Source of the DNA: Arthrobacter sp. zg-Y820 | Lineage (GTDB): Bacteria > Actinomycetota > Actinomycetes > Actinomycetales > Micrococcaceae | Assembly (NCBI RefSeq): GCF_030142155.1 | Contig: NZ_CP126247.1 | Location: 3,472,001 to 3,536,000 of the forward strand | Direction: 5' to 3' | DNA length: 64,000 bases | The notes under the pieces: generated by a model | What the model was told of the DNA's origin: nothing | Databases searched by the model: none | Seen by the model: the letters and a program-made list of their open reading frames with translations, nothing else | Part shown: positions 24,301-33,587 of the stretch, one piece after another | How positions within the stretch are numbered: the stretch's first letter is position 1 | Layout: every line of letters starts with the position of its first letter | Made by a program: the position numbers and the translations under genes

Positions 24301-25167
24301 ATGGATCCCACACTTTTCGGTGCTTTGGCTGTTCTCGCGCTCGTGGACTCCACGAGTTTCGGCACGCTGCTCATTCCGGTCTGGCTGCTGCTGGCGCCGG
24401 GCCGGTTGCGGCCCGGCCGGATACTGCTGTTCCTGGGAACGGTGGCCGTTTTCTATTTCGGAGTTGGCCTGGCGATCCTGTTCGGTGCCGAGCTTGTTGT
24501 GGAGAACTTCTCCGGCCTCTTTGAATCACGCGGGTTTTCGGTGTTCCTGCTGGCCGCCGGCATAGCCCTGCTGGCCTGGAGCTTCCGGCTCGAGGCGCAG
24601 GCAAAGCGGGAGAAGGCAGCCCGGGGTTCGGTGCAGCATACCGGCCACGGAGCCTCAGGAACCGGCAGAACAGGCACCGAAGGAACAGGCACCGGAGCCG
24701 CCGGGACGGCCGGCATGGACGAAGCTGCAGGCACCGACCTCGCCGAATCCTCCGCGGGCGCTCCGGCCTCGGGCCGGCTCGCCCGGTGGCGGCACAAGGC
24801 CGTGGGCTCCGAGACCCGGGGCAGCGGGGGTGCGGCGGCCCTGATCGGTTTGGCTCTGGGTGCCACGACGATCGAGCTCGCCACCATGGTGCCGTATCTG
24901 GCGGCCATCGGCCTGCTCAGCGCCTCCGGCCTGCAATGGCCGCTGACCGGCGCCGTTCTCGCGGCATACTGCGTGCTCATGGTCGCGCCGGCTCTCGTGC
25001 TCCTGATTGCGCGCTTCACCGCGTCCCGGCGGGTGGATCCGATGCTGAAGAAGTTGGACGGCTTCCTGAGCCGGACTTCCACCAACACACTGTCCTGGAT
25101 CACCGGAATCCTCGGGGTCCTCCTCATCGTCAACACCGCAGGTTCAGTCCTGAACTTCGGTGGATGA
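24301..25167 (+). CDS. GAP/Sap (sulfolipid-1-addressing protein-like) membrane protein
   Basis: 288 aa. First helix block LFGALAVLALVDSTSFGTLLIP is the family signature of Sap/GAP membrane proteins, with LVVENFSGLF and SFRLEAQAKREK following. A long Gly/Thr/Ala loop (about residues 105-155) separates two three-helix bundles, the second opening ALIGLALGATTIELATMVPY. In mycobacteria a member helps export glycolipid; here the cargo is unknown. The stop lies inside the convergent histidine kinase gene, overlapping by 24 bases. Confidence 0.85.
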   Translation: MDPTLFGALAVLALVDSTSFGTLLIPVWLLLAPGRLRPGRILLFLGTVAVFYFGVGLAILFGAELVVENFSGLFESRGFSVFLLAAGIALLAWSFRLEAQAKREKAARGSVQHTGHGASGTGRTGTEGTGTGAAGTAGMDEAAGTDLAESSAGAPASGRLARWRHKAVGSETRGSGGAAALIGLALGATTIELATMVPYLAAIGLLSASGLQWPLTGAVLAAYCVLMVAPALVLLIARFTASRRVDPMLKKLDGFLSRTSTNTLSWITGILGVLLIVNTAGSVLNFGG

Positions 25168-26706
25168 GTCCGGTTCCCGCCCCGGCTGCACGATGTCTTC
25201 GGATGCTGGCCGCACGGGCAGCCGGACAGTGAAAACGGTGTCTCCCGGCACGCTTTCCAACGTAATGGTTCCGTGGTGGGCGGCCACGATGGCATCCACG
25301 ATGGCCAGTCCCAGCCCGGAAGACCCGGTCCGCTCCGAACGCGAGGTGTCGCGGCGGGCGAAGCGCGAGAAGATCCGCTCCTGAAAGTCCGCCGGGATTC
25401 CGGCACCGGTGTCAGCGACCCTGAGCACCGCGTCGCCGCCGTCCCGGACCAGCGACACATCCACCGTGGTGCCGGGAGGCGTGTGCACATGGGCGTTGGT
25501 GACCAGGTTGATGAAAACCTGACGCAGCTGCCCGGGATCACCCGTTACCGTAACGGGCTCCTCCGGCAGCTCGATGCGCCAGTGGTGGTCCCGGGCGGCA
25601 ATTCGGGCGTCACTTACGGTCTCGACCAGCAGGCGCGTGAGGTCCACTTCGCTGCGGATCTCCTGCCGCCCTTCGTCGAGCCGGGCCAGGAGCAGCAGGT
25701 CGTCAACGAGGCCGGCCATGCGCCGGGACTCGGCTTCCACCCGGCCCAGCGATTGGGTGCCCTCCGGGCTGAGGTGTTCGGTGAGACGAACCATTTCGGT
25801 GTAGCCGCGGATGGAAGTCAGGGGTGTGCGCAGTTCATGGCTGGCGTCGGCGACGAACTGGCGGATCTGCAGTTCGCTGCGCTGGCGCACTTTCAGGGCA
25901 TGGGCAACGTTGTCCAGCATCTTGTTGAAGGCCAGCCCCACGCTTCCAACCTCCGTTTGGGAATCGGCGAGGTTCTGCGGCACCCGTTCGGCCAGCGCGA
26001 CGTCGCCCACGTCCAGCGGCAGCCGGGAAACGCTGGTGGCGACGGCCGCCACTTCCTCCAGCGGGCGCAGGCTGCGCCGGATGATCAGATAACCCAGGAC
26101 GGCGGTCAGTGCCAGGCCGAGCAGGGACACCGCGGCGATGGTGAGTCCCAGCCCGAGCAGCGTGTTTTTGGTGGCTGCCAGCGGCATTCCGGAGACCACC
26201 ACGCTCCCGGTCGCCGGCTGCGGCTGGGACACCAGCCGGTACTCGCCGAAGGACAGTTCGGCGGACACCGGAACGCGGTCCGCCGGCAGTGCGGCGAGGA
26301 CTTCGACGTCGTCGGCGGACAGCGCCTGCCGGGTGCCGTCGTCGAGCGTCACCCCGTTGCTGAAGGCCGTGTTTCCGTAATACCGGACATCGAGCATTCC
26401 CGGTCCGCCCTGGCCCGGGACATCCAGCGGGTCGGGCAGGTTGCCGTCGTCGGGCGACGGCGGCGTTCCTCCGGGCGGCAGGGGAAAGTTCACGGCACGG
26501 TCCGAGGCCTCCAGCAGGGTCTCGTCCAGTTGCTGCACCAGGAAGACGTTCATGACAGCGTGGCTGAGAAAGCCGATAGTGCAGCAGGTCAGCGTGAGCA
26601 GGCCCAGTGTGGCCAGCAGGAGCTTGGTGCGCAGCCGCCAGCCGTGCAGCCTCTGGAGGACCGGGCGGCCGCCCGTGCCGTCGCGGTGCGGAGCGGCGTT
26701 GCTCAT
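25144..26706 (-). CDS. Sensor histidine kinase (TrcS/PrrB type)
   Basis: 520 aa. Two membrane helices (about 30-52 and 185-210) bracket an extracytoplasmic sensor region of about 130 residues. HAMP domain from about 210. HisKA H-box FVADASHELRTPLTSIRGYT near residue 285. HATPase N-box VFINLVTNAHVHTP, G1 VADTGAGIP and G2 GSSGLGLAIVDAI follow. It overlaps the response regulator stop by 4 bases, so the pair forms one operon. Signal unknown; the extracytoplasmic domain has no recognised family. Confidence 0.93.
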   Translation of the reverse strand: MSNAAPHRDGTGGRPVLQRLHGWRLRTKLLLATLGLLTLTCCTIGFLSHAVMNVFLVQQLDETLLEASDRAVNFPLPPGGTPPSPDDGNLPDPLDVPGQGGPGMLDVRYYGNTAFSNGVTLDDGTRQALSADDVEVLAALPADRVPVSAELSFGEYRLVSQPQPATGSVVVSGMPLAATKNTLLGLGLTIAAVSLLGLALTAVLGYLIIRRSLRPLEEVAAVATSVSRLPLDVGDVALAERVPQNLADSQTEVGSVGLAFNKMLDNVAHALKVRQRSELQIRQFVADASHELRTPLTSIRGYTEMVRLTEHLSPEGTQSLGRVEAESRRMAGLVDDLLLLARLDEGRQEIRSEVDLTRLLVETVSDARIAARDHHWRIELPEEPVTVTGDPGQLRQVFINLVTNAHVHTPPGTTVDVSLVRDGGDAVLRVADTGAGIPADFQERIFSRFARRDTSRSERTGSSGLGLAIVDAIVAAHHGTITLESVPGDTVFTVRLPVRPASEDIVQPGREPDSSTEVQD

Positions 26707-27446
26707 CCGGCAGGTCTGAGCACGTATCCGGCTCCCCGCACGGTGTGGATCATTGGTTCGCGGTCGGCGTCGATCTTTTTGCGCAGGTACGAAATGTACA
26801 GCTCGACGATGCTCGCCTGGCCGCCGAAATCGTAGTCCCAGACCCGGTTCAGGATCTGCGTTTTGCTGATGACCCGGCGGGGGTTCTCCATCAGGAAGGT
26901 CAGCAGGGCGAATTCGGTGGCGGTCAGCTGGATTTCCTGGCCGGCCCGGGTCACTTCGCGGGTGTCCAGGTTCAGCGTCAGGTCACCGACCACGAGCTCG
27001 GCGGTGTCGACGGCGGTGACTCCGGAGCGCTGGACCAGCCGGTGCAGCCGCAGCAGCACTTCCTCCATGCTGAAGGGCTTGGTGACGTAGTCGTCCCCGC
27101 CGGCCGATAGTCCGGTGATGCGGTCCTCAACGGAGTCTTTGGCGGTGAGGAACAGTGCGGGCACATCGGGAGCGAATCTGCGGATCTTCACCAGCGCCTC
27201 GACTCCGTCAAACTCGGGCAGCATGACATCAAGGACCAGCACATCGGGACGGAAGTCGCGGGCGGTTTCCACCGCCTCGCGTCCGTCCGCCGCCGTCACC
27301 ACCTGCCAGCCGGCCATGCGCAAACCCATGCTGATCAGCTCGGCGAGGTTGGGCTCGTCGTCAACCACGAGGGCGCGGATCGGAGTGCCGTCGGGGTGCG
27401 AGAGCTTGGGAAGGTTACCCACGAAGGAGCCAGGGGCCTCGGACAT
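26703..27446 (-). CDS. OmpR-family response regulator
   Basis: 247 aa. Receiver domain with acidic pair DDEP, phospho-acceptor Asp in DVLVLDVMLPEFDG, Thr/Lys switch in ALFLTAKDS and VTKPFSMEE. C-terminal winged helix with LTATEFALLTFLMENPRRV and the recognition region VELYISYLRKKID ending IHTVRGAGYVLRPA. It resembles TrcR-type regulators, matching the kinase. The ATG at 27444-27446 is favoured because the longer frame begins in a low-coding segment; TAGGAAAACCAAAC precedes it. Confidence 0.93.
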   Translation of the reverse strand: MSEAPGSFVGNLPKLSHPDGTPIRALVVDDEPNLAELISMGLRMAGWQVVTAADGREAVETARDFRPDVLVLDVMLPEFDGVEALVKIRRFAPDVPALFLTAKDSVEDRITGLSAGGDDYVTKPFSMEEVLLRLHRLVQRSGVTAVDTAELVVGDLTLNLDTREVTRAGQEIQLTATEFALLTFLMENPRRVISKTQILNRVWDYDFGGQASIVELYISYLRKKIDADREPMIHTVRGAGYVLRPAG

Positions 27447-27581
27447 GTTTGGTTTTCCTATCGGTCCGCCCGGAGGGGGTTGGTCCCAGCATAAACAAAC
27501 AGGTTCCATCCTGCAGGCAGGTGCTGGCCGGAGCCTGTCCTGCTGCTGTGAACCGGCTGTGGATGACCTGAAGTTATTGGC

Positions 27582-28784
27582 CTAGGAGATTCCCGCGGGA
27601 GTCCGCGCATTCAGCCTCATCCGGTGCAAAACGAGGGCCAGCACCACGCACAGCAGGTAACCGCCGGCCACGAAGATCCACCCGGCGAGGAACCCGCCCG
27701 AATACTGCAGCAGCAGGCCCATGGCCAACGGTCCCGCGGCGAAGCCCGCGTACATGCCCAGGGACACAACGCCCGAGGCGGCACCGACACGCTCGGGCGC
27801 CACCTCGCGCAGAACCGCTGCCATGACCACAACATTCACACCCAGCACCGTGGCTCCGTGCAGAACGACGCCGCTCCACAGCAGCACCGGCCAACCGGTC
27901 TGCCCCGCCGCCAGCAGCAGCCCGGCACCGCCGATCGCCCCCACGGCCAGCGTCGCCAGCAGGACCGGCACGGCAGTTCCCCGGGCCATGCGGCGGCCCC
28001 AGAGAATGCGGGAAGCCACGCCCACGACCCCCGCCGCGGCGGCTGCCGCACCCGCCAGCAGGAGGGAAAAGCCCACCTCGCGCTGGGCGAACAACGGCAG
28101 GTAGACGTTGGTGGCCTGCATTCCTGCTCCGGACAACAGAGCAAATCCGGCCAGGAGCCACACGGTGGGTGGAAAGGGTTGCCGCCCGACGACGGCGGTC
28201 GGCCCGCCCGCGGGCAGCCGCGGCGGATCAGCCGGAAGTTTGTTCCATGAGTAGAGCAGCAGTGCTCCCATGACGACGGCGGCGCCGGCGGCTGAGCCCC
28301 GCCAGCCGGCCAGCAGTGCAGCAGCAGGGAAAAAGAGGCTGGAAAACAGCTGGCTGGCCTGCACACCTGACTGCTTAATGCCCAGCCAGCCGGGCCGCCG
28401 GGCCGGCTCGACGTGGTGCGTGATCACCCGGTTGGTGGTCGGATTGGAGATTGCCTGCGCCGGCCCGGACAGGGCCACGGCCACCAGAAGCCACACGTAA
28501 TTCCGGGACACCGCCATCAGAACGAGGGCCAGCGCCGTTCCGCCGAAGATCAGCAGGAGCTGGGCACGTCCGGAAATCCTGTCGCTGAGCCGCCCAAGCG
28601 ATATGGCGGACAGAGCCGCGCTGAGGAAACAGACCGTCGCCAGCAACCCGAACTGCGCCTCGCTGATGCCAAAATCGGAAATGATCAGGGTGCTCGTGGC
28701 GCTCAGCCCGTAGTTCATGACCGGTCCGGCACCCATGGCGCAGACAAGCACAAACAGCAGGCCCGGACCGGATTTATTGTTCAA
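27582..28784 (-). CDS. MFS transporter
   Basis: 400 aa, 12 predicted helices. The loop 2-3 motif appears as SAISLGRLSDRISGRAQ, followed by LALVLMAVSRNYVWLL and an Arg-rich loop after helix 4 (VEPARRPGWLGIKQSG). This resembles drug or sugar efflux MFS proteins of the CynX/YfcJ kind; substrate unknown. The frame opens with TTG at 28782-28784, preceded by GAAGGGTGAAAC; no ATG nearby gives a complete first helix. It runs tail to tail with nothing and divergently from the next small gene. Confidence 0.85.
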   Translation of the reverse strand: MNNKSGPGLLFVLVCAMGAGPVMNYGLSATSTLIISDFGISEAQFGLLATVCFLSAALSAISLGRLSDRISGRAQLLLIFGGTALALVLMAVSRNYVWLLVAVALSGPAQAISNPTTNRVITHHVEPARRPGWLGIKQSGVQASQLFSSLFFPAAALLAGWRGSAAGAAVVMGALLLYSWNKLPADPPRLPAGGPTAVVGRQPFPPTVWLLAGFALLSGAGMQATNVYLPLFAQREVGFSLLLAGAAAAAAGVVGVASRILWGRRMARGTAVPVLLATLAVGAIGGAGLLLAAGQTGWPVLLWSGVVLHGATVLGVNVVVMAAVLREVAPERVGAASGVVSLGMYAGFAAGPLAMGLLLQYSGGFLAGWIFVAGGYLLCVVLALVLHRMRLNARTPAGIS

Positions 28785-28906
28785 GTTTCACCCTTCTCGC
28801 AACGACACAGTACATTCTGGCGCACCGGTGAACATTGTTCGTTCATAAAGGAGCTATTATCTGCTTGGGGACCTGCTGGGTGGGTCTGGTAGCTGGGGGA
28901 GTAGAA

Positions 28907-29305
28907 ATGGGCGAGTCTCAAGCAATGCCTTTTGCGCGGAAGAAATCCGCCATGCTCTTCCGTCGCGGGCGGACCATGTTTGTCCTCGTTGCCGTGTTTT
29001 GGCTATGGCTGCTGCTGGGCAGTGCCGATTTCATCGCCAGTCTCTTCGAGTCCCCTTTCTACGCGCTGCTGGCTCTTTACGGCCTCGGCGTCGTAACCCT
29101 CATTTCGCTGCTGGTGGCCGGGGTTTCCGTGTTCTACATGGTTGTCAACCGCCCCGCCGGCACCGAAATCCCCTCGGGGGACGCCGTCCGTCACGGTCTC
29201 TCCGAGCTGGCGCCCGTCATCCGCATGGTGCCGCGCCGGGTCGCCGACCACAGTGCCGCTCTGTCCAACAAGGCCGCAGCAAAATGGCGGGATCTGGCTT
29301 CCTGA
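28907..29305 (+). CDS. Two-helix membrane protein, unknown function
   Basis: 132 aa. Helices at about 22-45 (MFVLVAVFWLWLLLGSADFI) and 52-78 (YALLALYGLGVVTLISLL) with a helical cytoplasmic tail containing AVRHGLSELAPVIRMVPRRV. The ATG at 28907 has GGGGGAG 6 bases upstream. The longer in-frame start at 28835 lacks a ribosome-binding site. No family recognised. Confidence 0.65.
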   Translation: MGESQAMPFARKKSAMLFRRGRTMFVLVAVFWLWLLLGSADFIASLFESPFYALLALYGLGVVTLISLLVAGVSVFYMVVNRPAGTEIPSGDAVRHGLSELAPVIRMVPRRVADHSAALSNKAAAKWRDLAS

Positions 29306-29319
29306 TCTGAGCTTCCCGC

Positions 29320-29362
29320 GCCGGATGGTCTGCGGGCTGCTGAATGGCCGGATGGTCTGCGG
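29320..29362. repeat. 16-bp direct repeat pair
   Basis: GCCGGATGGTCTGCGG occurs at 29320-29335 and again at 29347-29362, a 27-base period, in the short gap after the membrane protein stop at 29305. Only two copies are seen. Confidence 0.7.
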
Positions 29363-29436
29363 ACTGCCGGGTGAGTGCGCATCCCGCCGGGGCGGCTCGG
29401 ACCAAAGTGTCAGTGCCGGGCGGCATGGTGGTTCCC

Positions 29437-29823
29437 ATGACTCCCGTCGCTTCACCTTCCCCGCCGGCGCCCGCCCTTCAGCCGCTTCGTCGTGCGGCGC
29501 TTACCGGGCCCAGACCTTCCGCCAGGCCGGCTGCGGGTCCGTCGCCGACAGTGCCGACAGTCACGCATGCTCCGTACCGCCGCGAGCCGTACATCCGGTG
29601 CCGGACGCCGCCGTCGGTCATTGACGGCAAGGCTGCTGCCTGGACGCGCACGTCGGTGCTGCTGCACTGGATCGACGACAGCGGCCGCGCCCACAACCGC
29701 TGGGTTCCTGCCGAAGCGGTGCAGCGCATCCGCCGGGATGAATCGTCGTGGCAGGACCCGTACGACGACTGGTCCTTCTACTATCCGGCCAACCCCGCTC
29801 CCCGCATTCCCGTCGCAGCCTAG
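29437..29823 (+). CDS. Hypothetical protein with conserved SH3-like C-terminal segment
   Basis: 128 aa. A Pro/Ala-rich N-terminus is followed by a compact domain: YIRCRTPPSVIDGKAAAWTR, VLLHWIDDSGRAHNRWVP and EAVQRIRRDESSWQDPYDDW. This block recurs in Arthrobacter hypothetical proteins. GGTGG 5 bases upstream supports the ATG at 29437 over the in-frame ATG at 29425. Role unknown. Confidence 0.6.
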   Translation: MTPVASPSPPAPALQPLRRAALTGPRPSARPAAGPSPTVPTVTHAPYRREPYIRCRTPPSVIDGKAAAWTRTSVLLHWIDDSGRAHNRWVPAEAVQRIRRDESSWQDPYDDWSFYYPANPAPRIPVAA

Positions 29824-29978
29824 GAGCGCGGGCTTTTCTTAGGTCCGCTTTTTGGTGCCGGATCCTGACGCGGTTCCCGGACGCCTTTCCCTTGACAGGG
29901 ACAAGACCCGCAGGGCTTATGGAGATAGGGCGGAGCGCCCGGCTGAACCCAACGGCGGTCCGGGAGCGGAGCACGGAG

Positions 29979-30347
29979 ATGGATTTCAAGGGCATCATCG
30001 AGGAAGCCGGGGAAATCGTTGATCTGGCCGGTGTTGCGGTCATCATTGCGGGGGCCGTCATCGCGAGCGTCTCCGCGGTGCGCGCTCTCCTTCGGCGCAC
30101 CGGACAGCCCGTTTATGAGCCCTATCGGCAACAGCTGGGCCGGTCCATCCTCCTGGGCCTGGAGCTGCTCGTTGCCGCGGACATCATCCGCACCGTGGCT
30201 GTGACTCCCACCTTTGAATCGCTGGGTGTGCTCGCCCTGATCGTCCTCATCCGAACCTTCCTCAGCTACACCCTGCAGCTTGAGGTCACGGGCAGACTCC
30301 CCTGGGAACAGCGCAGCGGCGTCGCTTCTGCGCCTCCCCTGGAGTGA
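29979..30347 (+). CDS. DUF1622 family membrane protein
   Basis: 122 aa. Three helices: DLAGVAVIIAGAVIASVSAV, LLGLELLVAADIIRTVAV and LGVLALIVLIRTFLSYTLQL, the last with the family block IRTFLSYTLQLEV. DUF1622 proteins are uncharacterised inner membrane proteins. ATG at 29979 with GGAG 9 bases upstream; longer frame to 29748 overlaps the preceding gene out of frame. Confidence 0.8.
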   Translation: MDFKGIIEEAGEIVDLAGVAVIIAGAVIASVSAVRALLRRTGQPVYEPYRQQLGRSILLGLELLVAADIIRTVAVTPTFESLGVLALIVLIRTFLSYTLQLEVTGRLPWEQRSGVASAPPLE

Positions 30348-30359
30348 GAGCAGCCGGAA

Positions 30360-30893
30360 TCAGTGGCGGAGAACAGCTGCACGCTTGCGCCTCTCTCCCT
30401 CGAGCTGCGCTCCCTCCCGGAGCGACACCACAACCAGCGACACGGTCAGGCCCAGGGTGAGAATGCCCGCGGGATTGGCCAGAGCGGCGGAAATTCCCGC
30501 TGCCTCTTCTCCCAGCAGTGCAGACATTACTGAACCGGTCCGCCCGGGTGAGCCGCCGACGTCGGGCACCAGAAAGCCGAAGGCGCCACCGGCAGCCCAA
30601 ACGGCCAGCAGCAGGAATGACGTCCGCAGCGGCGCTCCAAAGTTTTGGTATCGGGTTGCGGACACGGTGATTCGTACGGCTGACACCAGCATCAGCACGG
30701 CCAGAAGCGGTCCTGCCGTTGCCGCGAAGATCGCGACCAGATTGCCCTCGATACCGAAAAGGGTGCGCCCTGCCGTAATCCACAGCGGGATCAGAAGGGC
30801 CATGGGGATGCTCAGTGCTGCTGAAACGGCGCGGAAGAGGCTTGCCGCGCGAGGAAGGCCGGCCGGTGACTGTACTGGTGACGGGGTGCTCAT
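30360..30893 (-). CDS. Polytopic membrane protein, unknown function
   Basis: 177 aa with four hydrophobic segments: AALSIPMALLIPLWITAG, LVAIFAATAGPLLAVLMLV, SFLLLAVWAAGGAFGFLVPD and GILTLGLTVSLVVVSL. It ends ERRKRAAVLRH. It faces the DUF1622 gene tail to tail, 12 bases apart. No family recognised. Confidence 0.65.
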   Translation of the reverse strand: MSTPSPVQSPAGLPRAASLFRAVSAALSIPMALLIPLWITAGRTLFGIEGNLVAIFAATAGPLLAVLMLVSAVRITVSATRYQNFGAPLRTSFLLLAVWAAGGAFGFLVPDVGGSPGRTGSVMSALLGEEAAGISAALANPAGILTLGLTVSLVVVSLREGAQLEGERRKRAAVLRH

Positions 30894-31096
30894 GGTTCCA
30901 GCCTAGGGTTCTCCCGGAGTCTCACCGCGACCGACTACGCGGTCAGGAGACAACCGGATCCGAAGTCATCACATGGGATGAGGCGCGACAGTGGTGCTGA
31001 TACATATTCTGGAATGGCGTCGATTTCCAGCCGATGGCCGTTCTCCGTTCATTGCTAATTGCTTCTCTGTTCATGATGAAAGCGCAAGGTTTGGTT

Positions 31097-31465
31097 ATGC
31101 CTGTCGAATACCTGATGTGGGTTCCCCTGGTGGCCACGTCACTGGTTTTATATGTGACTCTGGCTGTCGGTGCGCTCTTTAGCATTGCCAATTCCGGCTG
31201 GGTCCCGTCTTCTTCCCGTCCTGTGTGGGCGGCAACGGTTGTTGTCCTTCCCGTGGCAGGGGCCATCCTGTGGCTGGCCGCTTCACATCGGCACAATACG
31301 GCCGGTCGGGACGAAGCCCGCGCTGCTGTCCGGCAGCCGGACGGAGATGGCCACACGATGACCCTAGGCAAAGAGACTTCCGATCGAGTGGATGCCACCT
31401 CTTCTCCGTCATCTTCTTTGCCATCCCCTCAGGACGGCCGGGACAGTGGTGGTATCCAGGCTTGA
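31097..31465 (+). CDS. PLD nuclease N-terminal domain (PLDc_N) membrane protein
   Basis: 122 aa from the ATG at 31097 (AAGG 7 bases upstream). Two helices, PLVATSLVLYVTLAVGALFS and WAATVVVLPVAGAILWLA, the second matching the PLDc_N pattern (W-x-x-x-V-x-x-x-P-x-x-G). A soluble, Ser/Asp-rich tail follows. The same frame extends up to 31034 and includes another hydrophobic run, so the start is uncertain. Function unknown. Confidence 0.65.
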   Translation: MPVEYLMWVPLVATSLVLYVTLAVGALFSIANSGWVPSSSRPVWAATVVVLPVAGAILWLAASHRHNTAGRDEARAAVRQPDGDGHTMTLGKETSDRVDATSSPSSSLPSPQDGRDSGGIQA

Positions 31466-31518
31466 AGTACAGAGGGTAAGGATCATGAGACTGGAGCATT
31501 GGGGCATTCCGGACGAAC

Positions 31519-33288
31519 CTAGAAGGGCGGCGGATTGTCTCCGTAGCCATCCGGATCATCTGGAGCACTTGGAGCACTCGAATCGCCGGGGGCGCTTGGA
31601 CCACCGGCATCATTGGCAGGTGATGAATCAATGCCCGTTGCGTTGCCTCCGCGATTCGCCTGGCCACCATTCGCCTTGATACCCGTTTGCAGTCCGCTGG
31701 CACCATCACAGGTTTCCTGAGAGCCCTCACCGGTTTCCCGGGACAGGCTCAGTTGCGGTTCGGTCCGGTAACACCTGCCGCCCGGTGAGGTCCACTCAAT
31801 CACCCCGGGACGAGGCTGCCTGGCTTTCCAGAACCCTTCGGTTTTGAACATGTGATGCCGCCGGCACAAATGCTCCAGGTTGTCATGATCTGTCGGCCCG
31901 CCCTGCGCCCACGGTTTGGTGTGGTCGATCTCGGAAATCACCGCATTGGTCCGGCACCCCGGGAACCGGCAGGTTCCGTCCCGCACCCGCAGGACCCGTT
32001 TCAATCCGTCGGGAACCTTTCGTCGCTTTCCCACGCGCAGGATCTCTTCGGTGTCCGGATCGCGTTCCACCGGTGTCCATTTCATGGCCTCGCGGGCCAT
32101 CCGCCGAGCCGTTACGGGACTGATCGGTCCGTACCCGTTCAGTTCCGCCGGCTGATCATCGGCACCGAAGAGGGTTTCGGCGTTGATCACCACCAGGATC
32201 TCCGTCCGAGCCCGGGGACCATGACCAATCCGGCAGGACCCGGACCCCTTCCCGGAACCGGAATTCTTGCCGAGGCCCTTGCCCTTCCTGCCCTTTCCGG
32301 CCCCTCGACCGGCGCCGTCGGCATCACCGCATTCATGGTCGTGGCCGCCGAGTAAGTCCGTCAGAATGTCCGTGCGCAACTGATCCACCGTGCGCGTGTC
32401 TCCGGCGGCCTGCTCACCCCGGGCCGCAACACTAAGCTGAGTAAAAATCGCTTGGGCTTTCTCGGCAGGCAGCAACGCCGAGAGCCAGGACATCCCGTCC
32501 GGCTCCGGCCGCACCCACACCATCCGCTGCTCAAACGCCGTCAACTGCCGCTGCACAATGGTTTCCGGATAGTACTGCTCCCGCAACCGGTGAGCCTTCA
32601 CCCGAAACTGGGTTCTGGTCTGACCCGCCGCCAGACCCAGCAACTCCGCCTCGAACCCGGGCAGCTCCGCCGGCACCACTCCCACACACTGCTCCACCAG
32701 GGTCTCCACGTGCCCGTAACTGATCTGTCCGGCCTCCAACGCCTGCAGCGTGGCCGTGTTCCTGGTGCAGAGATCACCGGCCTGACTCATCAACGCCTTT
32801 CCAGTACCGGCAGGCACCCCCAGAATGGTCGCGGCTTCCTCCGCAGCGAGACTGAACGCCATCTCCGCATCCCGCAACCCGGTAACGGATAGCGTCTCGT
32901 CCTCGTAAACGGTCTGCAACCGGGACAGGACCCGAGCCTGCTGCGCCTGCACCCACCGCGACAAATGATTGAGCCGGGCCAACACCGTCCCGGTTTGCTC
33001 CTCGGTCAACGACTCCACGTTCTGCAGGGTCAGGAACCCGGTAAACCCGTCCCGGTAACCGGCGCCAGACGCCTCAGGGGAATGGACAGAACCAACAGAG
33101 GATGAAGGAACTGGAGAGCCACCGGATCCTTGAACGTCAGCCCCGTCGCCAGCAACAGGATCAACCCCGGCACCGGCAGCAGGATCAGTGCCGGCCACCC
33201 CAGGCTCGGCGACAAAGACGAACCGACTGCAAGCTGCAGCCTCACCGCCAGTGCCGGGAGTCCCGGTCGAAGATCCGTTCCGATCCAT
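31519..33288 (-). CDS. DUF222/13E12-type HNH endonuclease domain protein
   Basis: 589 aa. A long helical DUF222 region spans about residues 60-390; it includes LTEEQTGTVLARLNHLSRWV and FRVKAHRLREQYYPE. The HNH nuclease domain follows with CRFPGCRTN, DHTKPWAQGGPTDHDNL and CRRHH, so both Cys metal ligands and the catalytic His are intact. The C-terminal 70 residues are Gly/Asn/Ser-rich. Such proteins are multicopy in Micrococcaceae and mycobacteria, and their role (mobile or repair-related) is not settled. The N-terminal region (VAGTDPAAGAGVDPVAGDGA) is low complexity. Confidence 0.88.
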   Translation of the reverse strand: MDRNGSSTGTPGTGGEAAACSRFVFVAEPGVAGTDPAAGAGVDPVAGDGADVQGSGGSPVPSSSVGSVHSPEASGAGYRDGFTGFLTLQNVESLTEEQTGTVLARLNHLSRWVQAQQARVLSRLQTVYEDETLSVTGLRDAEMAFSLAAEEAATILGVPAGTGKALMSQAGDLCTRNTATLQALEAGQISYGHVETLVEQCVGVVPAELPGFEAELLGLAAGQTRTQFRVKAHRLREQYYPETIVQRQLTAFEQRMVWVRPEPDGMSWLSALLPAEKAQAIFTQLSVAARGEQAAGDTRTVDQLRTDILTDLLGGHDHECGDADGAGRGAGKGRKGKGLGKNSGSGKGSGSCRIGHGPRARTEILVVINAETLFGADDQPAELNGYGPISPVTARRMAREAMKWTPVERDPDTEEILRVGKRRKVPDGLKRVLRVRDGTCRFPGCRTNAVISEIDHTKPWAQGGPTDHDNLEHLCRRHHMFKTEGFWKARQPRPGVIEWTSPGGRCYRTEPQLSLSRETGEGSQETCDGASGLQTGIKANGGQANRGGNATGIDSSPANDAGGPSAPGDSSAPSAPDDPDGYGDNPPPF

Positions 33289-33572
33289 GACTTCAGACTT
33301 TCACCCGGCACTGACATTTCCGGGTTGGAAAAGGCCTAAAACAGTCCCAAACAGGACGATTTGGTGACCCGCAAATACCTGTCTTTTTCAACGGACTACC
33401 TACGCCCCTTCATGTCGAGCATTTCCTCTTCCGCGCGTCCAGCCCGGAGACCCAGACCCCTCCCCCAGACCACACCCCACGACCTTCCCCGGCTCCCCAG
33501 GTCCCATAGGTCAAGACTTGGCTCCCCTTTTTCGAGACACCGCTAACTTATCTTCGGTCGCCCGAACTTCCG

Positions 33573-33581
33573 TGCTAGGTT
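33573..33581 (+). promoter_or_regulatory. Extended -10 element; mntH likely leaderless
   Basis: TGCTAGGTT (TGnTAnnnT) lies 6 bases before the ATG at 33588, and there is no ribosome-binding site in between. Transcription starting at or just before the ATG would give a leaderless mRNA, common in actinobacteria. I see no manganese riboswitch in the 299 bases upstream. Confidence 0.45.
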
Positions 33582-33587
33582 GCTGGT

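Noticed and set aside
25273..26835. 520-codon open frame antisense to the histidine kinase
   Set aside because: Shadow of the kinase frame, low-complexity translation.
33289..33587. Manganese (yybP-ykoY) riboswitch upstream of mntH
   Set aside because: No conserved loops of that class were seen, and mntH appears leaderless.
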